Shown: positions 52,713 through 61,793 of the stretch, one piece after another
Position numbering within the stretch: position 1 is the stretch's first letter
How the letters are laid out: each line of letters starts with the position of its first letter
Source: Acidimicrobiales bacterium
GTDB lineage: Bacteria > Actinomycetota > Acidimicrobiia > Acidimicrobiales > JAHWLA01
Direction: 5' to 3'
Assembly: GCA_035536915.1 (NCBI GenBank)
Contig: DATLNE010000001.1
Span: 52,125 to 116,124, forward strand
Length of the DNA stretch: 64,000 nucleotides
Position numbers and translations under genes: made by a program
Notes under the pieces: model-generated
Seen by the model: only the letters and a program-made list of their open reading frames with translations
What the model was told of the DNA's origin: nothing
Databases searched by the model: none

Positions 52713-55700
52713 GCGCGCCAGCGGTCGGCCAAGGGCTGGATGGGCTCCAGCAACAGGTCGACCACCGGGATGTCGGCCAGCCGCGACTCTTCGAAGGCGG
52801 GCTCGGTCTCGGTCACGGCGTCGACCAGCGCGGTGAACCGGCCCCGGTAGCCCGCCAGCAACTCGCGGGCGGCCTCGGGCGACAGCCGGTCGTGGAACTG
52901 CACGTGCAGCAAGGTGAGCCCGGTGGCCTGGTTGTCCTTGGTCTCCGGCACGATCACCACCGTGCGTCCGTCGCTGCGCCCCCGGGTGACGATGACCTCG
53001 CGTTCGACCGCCGCCTGGTGCTTGGTGCCTCGCAGCGCCGGGTTCTGCGCCGTGCGCGACGGCAGCCCCCGCGCCGCCCCGCCTTGGTCGACCACGTGCA
53101 CGGTGGCTTCGTCCTCGATGCGGTAGCGGGTCCAGCCGGTGACCTCGGCCACCGCCGGGTCGAGCGTGGCCAGCACCCGCAGCGCCCGGTACGACAAGCG
53201 GTCGCGTGGCGCGCCCGCCGCCAGCGCCTGGGCCACCAGCGGCGTGGCGAACAGCGCCTCTTCCGACCGAGAGATGCCGACGGTCACCGTCTTGGCCTGG
53301 TGCTTGATGGCGTCGACGGGGCGGGTGAGTTCCTCCACGCCACGCGTCAAGGCGTCGGCCAGGTCGTCGAACAAGGCCCCCGGCGTGCCCACCTTGCCGT
53401 ACTCCACCTCGTAGGCGTCGAGCGGCACCATCCCCATGGCGTAGCGCAGCAGGGACGCCACCCGCACCGCCGTGGCCGCTTCCAGGTGCCCGTTGTAGGC
53501 GCCCTCCCGGAGCCCGGCGAAGAAGGCCTCGGCCGGTTGCTCGACCAGCGAGGCCAGCCGCGACAGCAAGGCGTCGCCCTCCAGGCCCGACGACACCAAC
53601 GACTCCACCGCACCACGCGCTTCGCGGAACGGCAACGCCTGCGCGTCGATCGACAGCGCCGCCTCGTAGCCGAACAGGTGGCCGACCATGGCCGACAGCA
53701 CGAACGCCAACGCGGGGTGGACCTCGGGCACCCACACCGTGTGCACGGCGGCGCTGAACACGTCGGCCCCGTCGGTGGCCACCACCACGGGCGCCGCCTT
53801 GTGCGCCCGGTAGATGGCCACTTCCTTGGCCACGTCGTCGGCGTTGGCGCCGACCAGCCCCGCCGCACAGACGAAGATCAGCGGTTCCGACGACAGGTCG
53901 ATGTGCTTCTTGTCCTCGGTGACGTCGCAGGCGATCGACTTGTAACAGAGCTCGGAGAGCTTGATCCGCACTTCCGAGGCGGCGATGCGGTTGGGGCCGT
54001 TGCCCACCACCGCCCAGTAGCGCCGCGACGGCGCGTGGCGGATCGCCGCGACAGCGATGTCGTCGCGCCGGCGCAGCACCTCGTCCATGGCGTCGGGCAG
54101 CGCCCGCAACCCGGCCAACAGCTCCGAAGCGCGGGCGTCGGTCACGCCCACTTCCGCGGCCAACGCCTCGGCCAACACAAAGCCGGCCGCCACCTGGGCG
54201 TAGAACGCCTTGGTCGACGCCACGCTCATCTCCACGTCGCGCCCGTCGGACGTGTAGAGCACGCCGTCGGACTTCTCCACCAGGTCGCTGTTGCGGCGGT
54301 TGACGATGCCGACGACGGCGGCGCCGCGGCCTCGCACCATGTCGACGGTGCGGTTGGTGTCGGTGGTCGTGCCCGACTGGCTGATGGCGACCACGAGCAC
54401 GTCGCTCATGTCGTCCTCCAAGCGGAACCCCGACAGCTCGGTGGCGGGCAGCGCCTCGACGGGGAACGGCAAGGCCCGCTCGATGGCCACGGCCACGCTC
54501 TGGCCCGCCACCGCGGCGGTGCCCTGCCCGATGACCAGCACCCGGCGGATGCCCCCGTCGCGCAACCGTGCGCGCACCGACGGCGGCAGCGTCTCGTCGC
54601 CCACCCGCACCGACAACCGGCCCGCTTCGTCGTCGACGATGCGCCCCCGCAAGGTCTTGCGGAACGACTGCGGCGCCTCGGAGATCTCCTTGAGCAGGTA
54701 GTGGGTGAACCCGGCCCGGTCGATGTCGCGGGTGGTGATCTCGGCCACCTGCACGTCGTCGTCGTCCACCGGCAGTTCGCCGCCGTCGTACGACCAGCGC
54801 TGCACGCCCTCGAGCGACCCGGCCGTCGCCGTCGACAGCACCACCACCTGGCCCCGCGTCGACTCACCGTCCATGCGCACGTACCGCGGGGTCTCCTCCA
54901 CCAAGCCGTACGGCTCCGACGCCACCACGTAGGCGTCTTCGGCCAAGCCGACGTACAACCCCTGGCCGCTGCCGTTGAGGGCCAGAAGCAGCCGGTCGGG
55001 CGCGGCGGCCGCTTGGGCGGCGATGGCCACCGAGCCCTCGAACGACGAAACGGTGGCCCGGAACGCCTCGACCAAGTCGGCACCTTCGTGCAGCCGGCGC
55101 GACACCAGGGCGGGGATGACCTTGGCGTCGGTGGTGACCTCGGGCGGCACTTGGAGGCCTTCGGTGGCCTTGAGCTCGGCGTAGTTGTCGACGTCGCCGT
55201 TGAGGGCGGCGACCACGTACGGGCCGTCGAGCCCCTCTTCCTCCTGGTTCACCGGGTGGGCGTTGGGCTGGGAGATGATGCCCACCGAGGCCCAGCGGGT
55301 GTGGCAGACCACCACAGCCTCGGCGCCGTCGGCCTCCAAGGCCCGGTGCAACAGGCGGTCGCCCTGCACGGCGTCGCGCAGCACCCGGCTGTTGTCGCCC
55401 AGTTCGCCGATCTCGGCCGCCGCCTTGTAGACGAAGGCGAGGTTGCCGTCGGGGGTGCGCACGGCCATGGAGGTGAACAGCCGGTCCTCGACCCGACCGT
55501 CGAGCAGGGCAGCCACCTCGGGCGACGACAGGTCGAGCCCGTGGTCGCGCACGAGGACGTGGAGCCCGGCCGAGTCGCGCCCCCGCACCTCGAGCCGGTC
55601 GAGCGACGACAGCGCCGTCTGGATCGACCAGAAGGCGTCGACCGCCGCCCGCCCCGTGTCGGCGCCCGCCAGTTCGGCGATGGCCGCCGCCGCCCGCAGA

Positions 55701-56062
55701 CGGTCGCGGCGCACGGCCCACACGGCGTCCTTGAGGCGCACGATGGCGGCGTTGCGGGCTTCCAGTTCGCTGTCCGACAACGACGCCGCCCGCTCGTCGA
55801 GCCCCCGTTCGGCCTCGGACAAAGCCGCTTCGACGGCCACCGCCCGCTCGTCGACCTGGGCGGCCAGGCCCGGCGTGTCGAGCAACGTGCGCACGCCCGG
55901 CGTGCCCCGCAAGGCGGCGTCGACCGCCTCGACCGCTTCAGCCGCCGCCGTCAGCGCTGCGACATCGTCGGCCACGGTGATGTCGAGCCCGGCCAGCACC
56001 TCGGCCGCAGTGGCGGGGGTCCGTTGGGAGGGCCGACGGACGACGGCGATGATCCCGCACAT
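52709..56062 (-). CDS. glmS: Giant glucosamine-6-phosphate synthase-like protein
   Basis: GlmS makes glucosamine-6-phosphate from fructose-6-phosphate and glutamine. This protein has 1,117 residues; usual GlmS has about 610. It keeps the N-terminal nucleophile (MCGI, Cys2), GRDSAG (161-166), HTRWAS (254-259), NAHPV (267-271), NGDVDNY (288-294) and Asp312; SIS1 with SQSGTTTDT (561-569) and VASTKAF (614-620); SIS2 from about 682 with His720; and AKTVTVG (923-929), which ends normal GlmS. Extra material lies at about 9-155 (helical), 170-250, 790-920 and 930-1117. Adjacent glmM supports the role. The ATG is 6 nt from a TAGCCT, so it may also have its own leaderless promoter. Confidence 0.85.
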   Translation of the reverse strand: MCGIIAVVRRPSQRTPATAAEVLAGLDITVADDVAALTAAAEAVEAVDAALRGTPGVRTLLDTPGLAAQVDERAVAVEAALSEAERGLDERAASLSDSELEARNAAIVRLKDAVWAVRRDRLRAAAAIAELAGADTGRAAVDAFWSIQTALSSLDRLEVRGRDSAGLHVLVRDHGLDLSSPEVAALLDGRVEDRLFTSMAVRTPDGNLAFVYKAAAEIGELGDNSRVLRDAVQGDRLLHRALEADGAEAVVVCHTRWASVGIISQPNAHPVNQEEEGLDGPYVVAALNGDVDNYAELKATEGLQVPPEVTTDAKVIPALVSRRLHEGADLVEAFRATVSSFEGSVAIAAQAAAAPDRLLLALNGSGQGLYVGLAEDAYVVASEPYGLVEETPRYVRMDGESTRGQVVVLSTATAGSLEGVQRWSYDGGELPVDDDDVQVAEITTRDIDRAGFTHYLLKEISEAPQSFRKTLRGRIVDDEAGRLSVRVGDETLPPSVRARLRDGGIRRVLVIGQGTAAVAGQSVAVAIERALPFPVEALPATELSGFRLEDDMSDVLVVAISQSGTTTDTNRTVDMVRGRGAAVVGIVNRRNSDLVEKSDGVLYTSDGRDVEMSVASTKAFYAQVAAGFVLAEALAAEVGVTDARASELLAGLRALPDAMDEVLRRRDDIAVAAIRHAPSRRYWAVVGNGPNRIAASEVRIKLSELCYKSIACDVTEDKKHIDLSSEPLIFVCAAGLVGANADDVAKEVAIYRAHKAAPVVVATDGADVFSAAVHTVWVPEVHPALAFVLSAMVGHLFGYEAALSIDAQALPFREARGAVESLVSSGLEGDALLSRLASLVEQPAEAFFAGLREGAYNGHLEAATAVRVASLLRYAMGMVPLDAYEVEYGKVGTPGALFDDLADALTRGVEELTRPVDAIKHQAKTVTVGISRSEEALFATPLVAQALAAGAPRDRLSYRALRVLATLDPAVAEVTGWTRYRIEDEATVHVVDQGGAARGLPSRTAQNPALRGTKHQAAVEREVIVTRGRSDGRTVVIVPETKDNQATGLTLLHVQFHDRLSPEAARELLAGYRGRFTALVDAVTETEPAFEESRLADIPVVDLLLEPIQPLADRWRA

Positions 56063-56068
56063 GGGACC

Positions 56069-56074
56069 AGGCTA
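56069..56074 (-). promoter_or_regulatory. TAGCCT -10 of glmS containing the glmM stop codon
   Basis: The glmM TAG stop (56072-56074) is the first half of TAGCCT, which lies 6 nt before the glmS ATG. It could drive a leaderless glmS transcript inside the longer operon. Confidence 0.5.
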
Positions 56075-57394
56075 CGCACCGCAGGCGCGAGCCACGGCGT
56101 CGGACAGCCGGCGTGCCGCCGCCTCCGCCTGCTCCGCCGTCGGCGCCTCGACCATGACCCGCACCACCGGCTCGGTACCGCTGGGCCGCAGCAGCACCCG
56201 CCCGTGATCGCCCAGCTCGGCCTCGACCTCGGCCACCTCGTCCCAGAGCTCGTGCGCCAGCGCCAAGCCGTCGCGATCGGCCACCCGCACGTTGCGCAGG
56301 ACTTGGGGCAGCCGGGTCATCGCCGCGTCGGCCAACTCGGCCAGGCGGCGGCCCGATCGCAGCACCAGGTCGGCCACCTGCAAGCCGGTGAGGATGCCGT
56401 CGCCGGTGGTGGCCAGGTCGCGGAAGATCACGTGGCCCGACTGCTCGCCGCCCAGCGACCAGCCGTTGGCGTCGAGGGCTTCGAGCACGTAGCGGTCGCC
56501 CACCTGCGTCTCGTGCACCCGGATGCCGCGCTCGGCCATGGCCAGGCGGAAGCCCAAGTTGGTCATGACGGTGACGACGACGGTGTCGTCCTTGAGCCGT
56601 CCCCGTTCCTGCAGGTCGAGGGCGCACAGGGCGATGAGGTGGTCGCCGTCGACCAGGCGGCCCCGGTGGTCGACGGCCAGCACCCGGTCGGCGTCGCCGT
56701 CGAAGGCCAGCCCCAGGTCGGCCTCGTGCTCCACCACAGCCGCCTGCAGTGTCTCGGGGTGGGTCGACCCGCAGCCTTCGTTGATGTTGGTGCCGTCGGG
56801 GAGGAAGGCGATCGAGCGAACCGTTGCGCCCAGCCGGGAGAACACCTCGGCGGCCACGTCGGACGCCGCCCCGTTGGCGCAGTCGAGCACCACGGACAGG
56901 CCCTTGAGCGAGCGGCCCTCCAACACCTCCAGGAGGTGGTCGACGTACTGCTGTGCACCCCGGATCGGCTTGTAGATCTCGCCGACGTTGGCCGTCGTGG
57001 AGCGGGCGGCGGCGTCGAGCTCTGCCTCCAGCCGTTCCTCCTGCTCGTCGGTGAGCTTGCGCCCGCCCACGTTGAAGAACTTCACCCCGTTGTCGGTCCA
57101 CGGGTTGTGCGAAGCCGAGATCATGGCCCCCGCCCACTCGTGGGCGGCCGCCATGTGGGCGACGCCGGGAGTGGGGACCACACCGAGGTCGACGACCTGC
57201 TCGATCCCTTCGGCAGTCAGCCCCGCCGACAGGGCGGCCTGGAGCATCTCCGAGGAGCAACGGGTGTCGCGGCCCACTGCGAATGTGTCGCCGCCGAGCA
57301 CCCGGGCCGCGGCGCGGCCCAGGGCGAGAACCAGTTCAGGCGTCAGCTCGACGTTGGCGACACCGCGTATGCCGTCGGTGCCGAAGCGCAGCAC
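56072..57394 (-). CDS. glmM: Phosphoglucosamine mutase
   Basis: GlmM converts glucosamine-6-phosphate to glucosamine-1-phosphate for UDP-GlcNAc. The 440-residue protein has FGTDGIRG at the start, the phospho-Ser95 motif ISASHNPWTDNG, the metal loop FDGDADR, the sugar loop GGEQSGH and the phosphate loop RPSGTEPVVRVM. The GTG start overlaps the rpsI stop (TAGTG). Confidence 0.96.
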   Translation of the reverse strand: MLRFGTDGIRGVANVELTPELVLALGRAAARVLGGDTFAVGRDTRCSSEMLQAALSAGLTAEGIEQVVDLGVVPTPGVAHMAAAHEWAGAMISASHNPWTDNGVKFFNVGGRKLTDEQEERLEAELDAAARSTTANVGEIYKPIRGAQQYVDHLLEVLEGRSLKGLSVVLDCANGAASDVAAEVFSRLGATVRSIAFLPDGTNINEGCGSTHPETLQAAVVEHEADLGLAFDGDADRVLAVDHRGRLVDGDHLIALCALDLQERGRLKDDTVVVTVMTNLGFRLAMAERGIRVHETQVGDRYVLEALDANGWSLGGEQSGHVIFRDLATTGDGILTGLQVADLVLRSGRRLAELADAAMTRLPQVLRNVRVADRDGLALAHELWDEVAEVEAELGDHGRVLLRPSGTEPVVRVMVEAPTAEQAEAAARRLSDAVARACGA

Positions 57395-57786
57395 TACCGC
57401 TTGGAGTACTGCGGCGCCTTGCGGGCCTTCTTGAGGCCGTACTTCTTGCTTTCCTTCTCCCGAGCGTCGCGGGTGAGGAAGCCCGCCCGCTTCAGCGCCG
57501 TGCGCTGCTCGGGGTCGAGCTCGACCAAGGCCCGGGCGATGCCGAGGCGCAGGGCGCCCGCCTGGCCCGACACGCCGCCGCCGTCCATGGTCACGTCGAT
57601 GTCGTAGACGTCGGCGGTGTTGGTCACCCGCAGCGGCTCGGTGATGAGCATCTGGTGGGTGGCCGACGGGAAGTAGTCGGCGATCGGCCGCTTGTTCACG
57701 GTGATCACGCCGGCGCCTGCCCGGATGCGGACACGGGCGACGGCACGCTTGCGACGGCCGGTGGACTGGATGAGCGGCTTGGGCAT
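57394..57786 (-). CDS. rpsI: 30S ribosomal protein S9
   Basis: The 130-residue protein has [16 protein letters not shown] at the start, [19 protein letters not shown] and the basic C-terminus ending KAPQYSKR whose tail reaches the ribosomal P site. It follows rplM by 8 nt, the usual order. Confidence 0.98.
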   Translation of the reverse strand: MPKPLIQSTGRRKRAVARVRIRAGAGVITVNKRPIADYFPSATHQMLITEPLRVTNTADVYDIDVTMDGGGVSGQAGALRLGIARALVELDPEQRTALKRAGFLTRDAREKESKKYGLKKARKAPQYSKR

Positions 57787-57794
57787 GTCGTTCC

Positions 57795-58250
57795 TTACGA
57801 GGCGCGGCGGCCAGCGACGGCGCTCAGGTCGAGCGGCTGCGGGCCCTGCGCGGAGTGCGGATGGGTGGGACCGGCGTACACCTTCAGCTTCTTCAGCATC
57901 TGGCGGCCGAGCGGGCCCTTGGGAAGCATGCCCTTGACGGCCTTGCGGATCGCCTCTTCGGGCTTGGTGGCGAGGAGCTGGGTGTAGGTCTGCTTGCGCA
58001 GGCCGCCGGGGTAGCCGGAGTGGCGGTAGGCGATCTTCTTCTCCGCCTTGCCCGCCGTCATGACGATGTTGGCGGCGTTGACCACGATCACGTGGTCGCC
58101 GGTGTCGACGTGCGGTGCGAAGATGGGCTTGTGCTTTCCGCGCAGGACGCGGGCCACCTCGGACGCCAGGCGCCCGAGCACCAAGCCGTCGGCATCGACG
58201 ACGTGCCAGGCGCGCTGGATGTCAGTGGGCTTCGGGGAGAACGTACGCAC
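57795..58250 (-). CDS. rplM: 50S ribosomal protein L13
   Basis: The 151-residue protein has [40 protein letters not shown], and the signature [21 protein letters not shown]. The GTG at 58250 has AAGGAAG upstream. A minus-strand TATCCT at 58289-58294 gives a leader of about 30-35 nt. It is the first gene of a long operon reaching 49497. Confidence 0.97.
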   Translation of the reverse strand: MRTFSPKPTDIQRAWHVVDADGLVLGRLASEVARVLRGKHKPIFAPHVDTGDHVIVVNAANIVMTAGKAEKKIAYRHSGYPGGLRKQTYTQLLATKPEEAIRKAVKGMLPKGPLGRQMLKKLKVYAGPTHPHSAQGPQPLDLSAVAGRRAS

Positions 58251-58288
58251 GGGTGGACTTCCTTCTGCTTCGTGCAGGCCGGAGGTCA

Positions 58289-58294
58289 AGGATA
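58289..58294 (-). promoter_or_regulatory. -10 element of the rplM operon
   Basis: TATCCT on the minus strand, about 38 nt before the rplM GTG. Confidence 0.5.
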
Positions 58295-58307
58295 GCGGTA
58301 CGGGGGT

Positions 58308-58313
58308 TAGCCT
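58308..58313 (+). promoter_or_regulatory. -10 element, leaderless ilvA
   Basis: TAGCCT is 8 nt before the ATG at 58322, with no ribosome site. Confidence 0.55.
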
Positions 58314-58321
58314 CGCCACCG

Positions 58322-59515
58322 ATGATCGGCCTGCCCGAAGTCCAGGAGGCCCGCGCCCGGGTGGCGCCGGTGCTTCGTCCCACCCCGGTCGACCGGTCCG
58401 ACTCGCTCTCCCGGCTGGCCGGGCGGGCCGTGCTGCTCAAGGCGGAGCACCTCCAGCGCACCGGTTCGTTCAAGATCCGGGGGGCCTACAACCGCATCGC
58501 CACACTGGGCGACTGCGAGGTGGTGGCGGCCTCGGCGGGCAACCACGCCCAAGGCGTGGCGCTGGCTGCCGCGCTCACCGGGCGGCGCTCCACCATCTTC
58601 ATGCCGGTGCAGGCGCCGCTGCCCAAGGTGGAGGCCACCCGCTCCTACGGGGCCGAGGTGCGCTTCGTGGGAGGGGTGGTCGACGACTGCATCGCCGCGG
58701 CGGTGGCCTTCGCCGAGGAGACGGGCGCCGTCTACGTGCCGCCCTTCGACGACCCTGCGGTGATCGCAGGCCAGGGCACCATCGGGCTGGAGGTGGCCGA
58801 GGAGGCGCCCGAGGCCGAGGTCGTGGTGGTGCCGGTGGGCGGGGGCGGGCTCATCTCCGGCATCGCCGCTGCGCTGGCGCACACCCGGCGGGCGGTGCGT
58901 GTCATCGGGGTGGAAGCCGACGGGGCCGCCTCGGTACGGGCGTCGATGGACGCCGGCCACTGCGTCAGCCTCGACGGGGTGGCGACCATGGCCGACGGCA
59001 TTGCCGTGAAGTCCCCGTCCGACCTCACGCTGGCCCACATCCGGGCCTTCGTCGACGACGTGGTCACCGTCACTGAGGAGGAGATCAGCCACGCCCTGCT
59101 GCTCCTGTTGGAGCGGGCCAAGGCCGTGGTGGAACCGGCAGGCGCCGCCGGGCTGGCCGCCATCCTGGCCGGGAAGATCCCGGGCACCGGGCCTGCGCTG
59201 GCCGTGCTGTCGGGCGGCAACGTCGACCCGTTGCTCTTGATCAAGCTCATCGACCACGGCCTGTCGGCCGCCGGGCGCTACCTGATACTGCGGGTGGTGG
59301 TGAACGACCGGCCCGGAGCGCTCGCCTCGCTCACCTCGGCGGTGGCCAAGCTCGGGCTCAACGTGCTGGAGGTCGAGCACCACCGGGCCGGCGTGGCCGT
59401 CGGGCTCGACGAGGTGGAGGTGCTGCTGACGGTCGAGACCCGCGACCCCGAGCACCGCGAGGAAGTGGTTGGCATGCTGCGCACCGCCGGCTTCACCGTC
59501 GACCTGGTGCGTTGA
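58322..59515 (+). CDS. ilvA: Threonine ammonia-lyase (threonine deaminase)
   Basis: The 397-residue PLP enzyme converts threonine to 2-oxobutanoate, the first step towards isoleucine. PLP Lys51 is in [35 protein letters not shown] and VLSGGNVDP follow. A single ACT regulatory domain (about 325-397) suggests allosteric control. The ATG at 58322 is fixed by the promoter 8 nt upstream. It ends 7 nt before the convergent secreted-protein gene. Confidence 0.94.
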   Translation: MIGLPEVQEARARVAPVLRPTPVDRSDSLSRLAGRAVLLKAEHLQRTGSFKIRGAYNRIATLGDCEVVAASAGNHAQGVALAAALTGRRSTIFMPVQAPLPKVEATRSYGAEVRFVGGVVDDCIAAAVAFAEETGAVYVPPFDDPAVIAGQGTIGLEVAEEAPEAEVVVVPVGGGGLISGIAAALAHTRRAVRVIGVEADGAASVRASMDAGHCVSLDGVATMADGIAVKSPSDLTLAHIRAFVDDVVTVTEEEISHALLLLLERAKAVVEPAGAAGLAAILAGKIPGTGPALAVLSGGNVDPLLLIKLIDHGLSAAGRYLILRVVVNDRPGALASLTSAVAKLGLNVLEVEHHRAGVAVGLDEVEVLLTVETRDPEHREEVVGMLRTAGFTVDLVR

Positions 59516-59522
59516 CGTCCGG

Positions 59523-60737
59523 CTAGGGCACGATCTCGTAGATTGTGTACGCCGCAGGCTTCCAAGTCGACCAGTCGGGCAGCACGAATGCCCGGTCCGT
59601 GCCGGGCTGACTCACGATGCGCTCCTGCCCGGGGCCGGCGGCCGAGGTCAGCACGAAGGGCGTGGGCGCGGTCGGCGACGTGCCGTCGAGCACACCGAAG
59701 CCCAGAGACGACTGGAAGTAGATCTCACCGGTTGCCGCGTTCCGTCCGATGCCGTAGACGGCACTGGTGGCCACGGGGATCGACCAGGCATAGGCCATGG
59801 GCGCGGTGTCGAAAGCCGACAGCCTTCCGTCGGCGCCGGCCAAGAACATTCGACCCGACGACTGATCGACGATGGCGCCCTCGAGCGGCCCGGTCCCAGT
59901 TACTGCTTGCTCGGCCCCGGCGGGATCGAAGGCAGTGGCCAAAGGCAGCCGCACTACGGCTTGGTCGGGCGGCGAGATCATGCCACCGTTGACGCCGTTA
60001 CAGGCCAAGTAAAGGTCGGATGCCCCCACGAGCAAGGAAGCGGCCATCGTCAGCGAGGAGTCGACGGCCGGGAAGCCTCGACACGACCGGACCACGCGGT
60101 GGATGCTGGCGCCGGTCATCAGATCGATACGGCGGATGAGGCTCACCGCATGCCCGGCGGCAAGTGAAGGAACACCCGAATGCAAGGCATAGAGGGCGTT
60201 GACGGCGCCGTCGTAGGTGATGCCGGCCAGCCCGATTGCCTGGAAGCCGTCGACGATGTCGGCATTGGCCACGGTCGTCACCGCGAAGGTCGCCAGGTCG
60301 ACCGAGACGATCGACGTATCGCCCACGAGGAAGACCCGGGTACCCCCGTCGACCGCGTGCATCCACTCTCCGCCCCATGCCGCGCGCCCGCCTCGACGAA
60401 GCCGTTCGGCGATGGTGAACGATGCGACGGTCGTCAGGGTGGCGTCATCGCGCACGAGGACTGCGGTGTTGGGACTGTCGTCGACGTGTGGGTAGACCTG
60501 CCAGAGCTGCCCGGCTGCCGGGAGCGGCAGCAAGGTGCCCGCCGTGGCCGCATAGGGATTGCCAGGGAACGATGTGGCGGGGTCGATGATGCTGCCGAAG
60601 GCGAACAAGGCGTCGGTGTTGACGCGGTCGAGCGTGCCTACCAAGTTGACGGCTGTGACCGCCTGGGCGCTGGGCACGTGCAACGTCGCCAACAACGACA
60701 GCCCCAGTACGAGTGATGCGATCGCGCGACGCGCCAT
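59523..60737 (-). CDS. Secreted beta-propeller-like protein of unknown function
   Basis: The 404-residue protein has a signal peptide (cleavage near AQA-VTAV, about residue 26). The mature part is beta-rich with repeated short motifs of the kind IVSVDLATFAVTTV, NALYALHSGVP and GEIYFQSSLGFGV, as in beta-propellers. No family is recognised. The ribosome site GGGGAGGCAGGG is strong. Confidence 0.65.
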   Translation of the reverse strand: MARRAIASLVLGLSLLATLHVPSAQAVTAVNLVGTLDRVNTDALFAFGSIIDPATSFPGNPYAATAGTLLPLPAAGQLWQVYPHVDDSPNTAVLVRDDATLTTVASFTIAERLRRGGRAAWGGEWMHAVDGGTRVFLVGDTSIVSVDLATFAVTTVANADIVDGFQAIGLAGITYDGAVNALYALHSGVPSLAAGHAVSLIRRIDLMTGASIHRVVRSCRGFPAVDSSLTMAASLLVGASDLYLACNGVNGGMISPPDQAVVRLPLATAFDPAGAEQAVTGTGPLEGAIVDQSSGRMFLAGADGRLSAFDTAPMAYAWSIPVATSAVYGIGRNAATGEIYFQSSLGFGVLDGTSPTAPTPFVLTSAAGPGQERIVSQPGTDRAFVLPDWSTWKPAAYTIYEIVP

Positions 60738-60811
60738 GAGCCCTGCCTCCCCGGTCTACTTCCACATGGGACTACGTCCGGCTTCGCCATTCGTGTCGGC
60801 ATTGGCTGCGC

Positions 60812-60961
60812 TCAGGGGCGGTCGCGCACCTTGCGGATCACGAACCGGGCGGCCAAGAAGGCGACGGCCAAGACCGCCAGCAGCATGACGAGCAGGATCA
60901 CGCCGACGACGGCCAGGCCGGCGCCGGTGGGGTGGTTGTCGGCGAGCAGGAGCGTGTCCAT
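60812..60961 (-). CDS. Small single-pass membrane protein
   Basis: A 49-residue frame starting MDTLLLADNHPTGAG, with one membrane segment (about 14-40) and a basic end VIRKVRDRP. It lies 47 nt downstream of the DUF1385 gene, after a short hairpin. The composition suits a real small membrane protein, but no homolog is recognised. Confidence 0.5.
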   Translation of the reverse strand: MDTLLLADNHPTGAGLAVVGVILLVMLLAVLAVAFLAARFVIRKVRDRP

Positions 60962-60986
60962 CGGAGCCTCCGGACGCTTGTGGACT

Positions 60987-61004
60987 GAAGTTGCCCCCAA
61001 CTTC
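60987..61004 (-). terminator. Short hairpin after the DUF1385 gene
   Basis: The 7-bp stem GAAGTTG/CAACTTC encloses a CCCC loop, 5 nt after the DUF1385 stop. It uses the same GAAGTTG word as the longer inverted repeats. Confidence 0.4.
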
Positions 61005-61008
61005 CGGC

Positions 61009-61791
61009 TCAGGCGGCGACGAGCAGGGGTTCGGCCGGAGCAGCGGTGAGGCGGGCGTGCTCGGCCAGGGCGGCCAGCAGGGCCTGGCAGCCGACGGCCT
61101 GCTCGGCGGCGGTGGGCTCCGAGGTGGTGATCCAGCGCTGGATGGCCCGCCCCCCGGCGAGGGTCACCCGGCTCAGCATCGCCGTCGGCCGCCCGGCAGC
61201 CAGCGTCACCAACTCGGCGCAGACGGCCAACAGTCCGGCGAAGGCGGGCAGTTGCAGCACCATCGGCACATCGAGCAGGAGTACGCCAAGCAGCAGCATC
61301 ACGAACACGAGGTTGGTGCCGCAGCGGTTGTGCACCCGCGAGCACCGGAGCACGGCGCCCACGTCGTCGACGTCGATGCCCGCCTCGTGGGCGGCCACGG
61401 CCTTGTGCTCGGCGCCGTGGTAGCGCCACAGCGCCCGGGGCGTGGCCAGCCGCAGGGCCACCAACGTAGAGAACGACATCAGCAAGCCGGCCCACATCGG
61501 CGCAGCCACGTCGCCCAGCACGGCGCCGACGCCGACCACCACGGCTTCGATGCCCAGCAGCGCCCACAGCAGCTTGCGGTCGGTGCGACGCCTGCCGGGC
61601 CGGGCGAAGGCGAGGCGGAACCCGCCCACGATGCCCGAGAGCACGCGGAGCCCGGGCACGCCGCCCAGGCGGCCGCGCTCGACCAGCTCGCCCACTTCGA
61701 TCGACCCGTCGGCCCGGGCGATGGCCCACGCCCGGTCCGTGCGCATGAGGACGCCGTCGACCAGCGCCTGCCCGCCCACCTTCAGTGCCAT
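61009..61791 (-). CDS. DUF1385 (YqhQ-like) membrane protein
   Basis: The 260-residue protein has the DUF1385 pattern: GGQALVDGVLMRTDRAWAIA at the start, several membrane segments, RYHGAEHKAVAAHEAG, and CSRVHNRCGTNLVF with conserved His and Cys. The function is unknown; the gene often lies near prfA or rpmE in Firmicutes. The ATG at 61791 has GAGGTAGG upstream. Confidence 0.88.
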   Translation of the reverse strand: MALKVGGQALVDGVLMRTDRAWAIARADGSIEVGELVERGRLGGVPGLRVLSGIVGGFRLAFARPGRRRTDRKLLWALLGIEAVVVGVGAVLGDVAAPMWAGLLMSFSTLVALRLATPRALWRYHGAEHKAVAAHEAGIDVDDVGAVLRCSRVHNRCGTNLVFVMLLLGVLLLDVPMVLQLPAFAGLLAVCAELVTLAAGRPTAMLSRVTLAGGRAIQRWITTSEPTAAEQAVGCQALLAALAEHARLTAAPAEPLLVAA

Positions 61792-61793
61792 GC

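Noticed and set aside
52892..57607. A 1,571-codon plus-strand open frame opposite glmS and glmM
   Set aside because: It is a shadow of the high-GC minus-strand genes: its translation is full of Val, His, Gly and Arg without domains, and the opposite strand encodes well-known enzymes.
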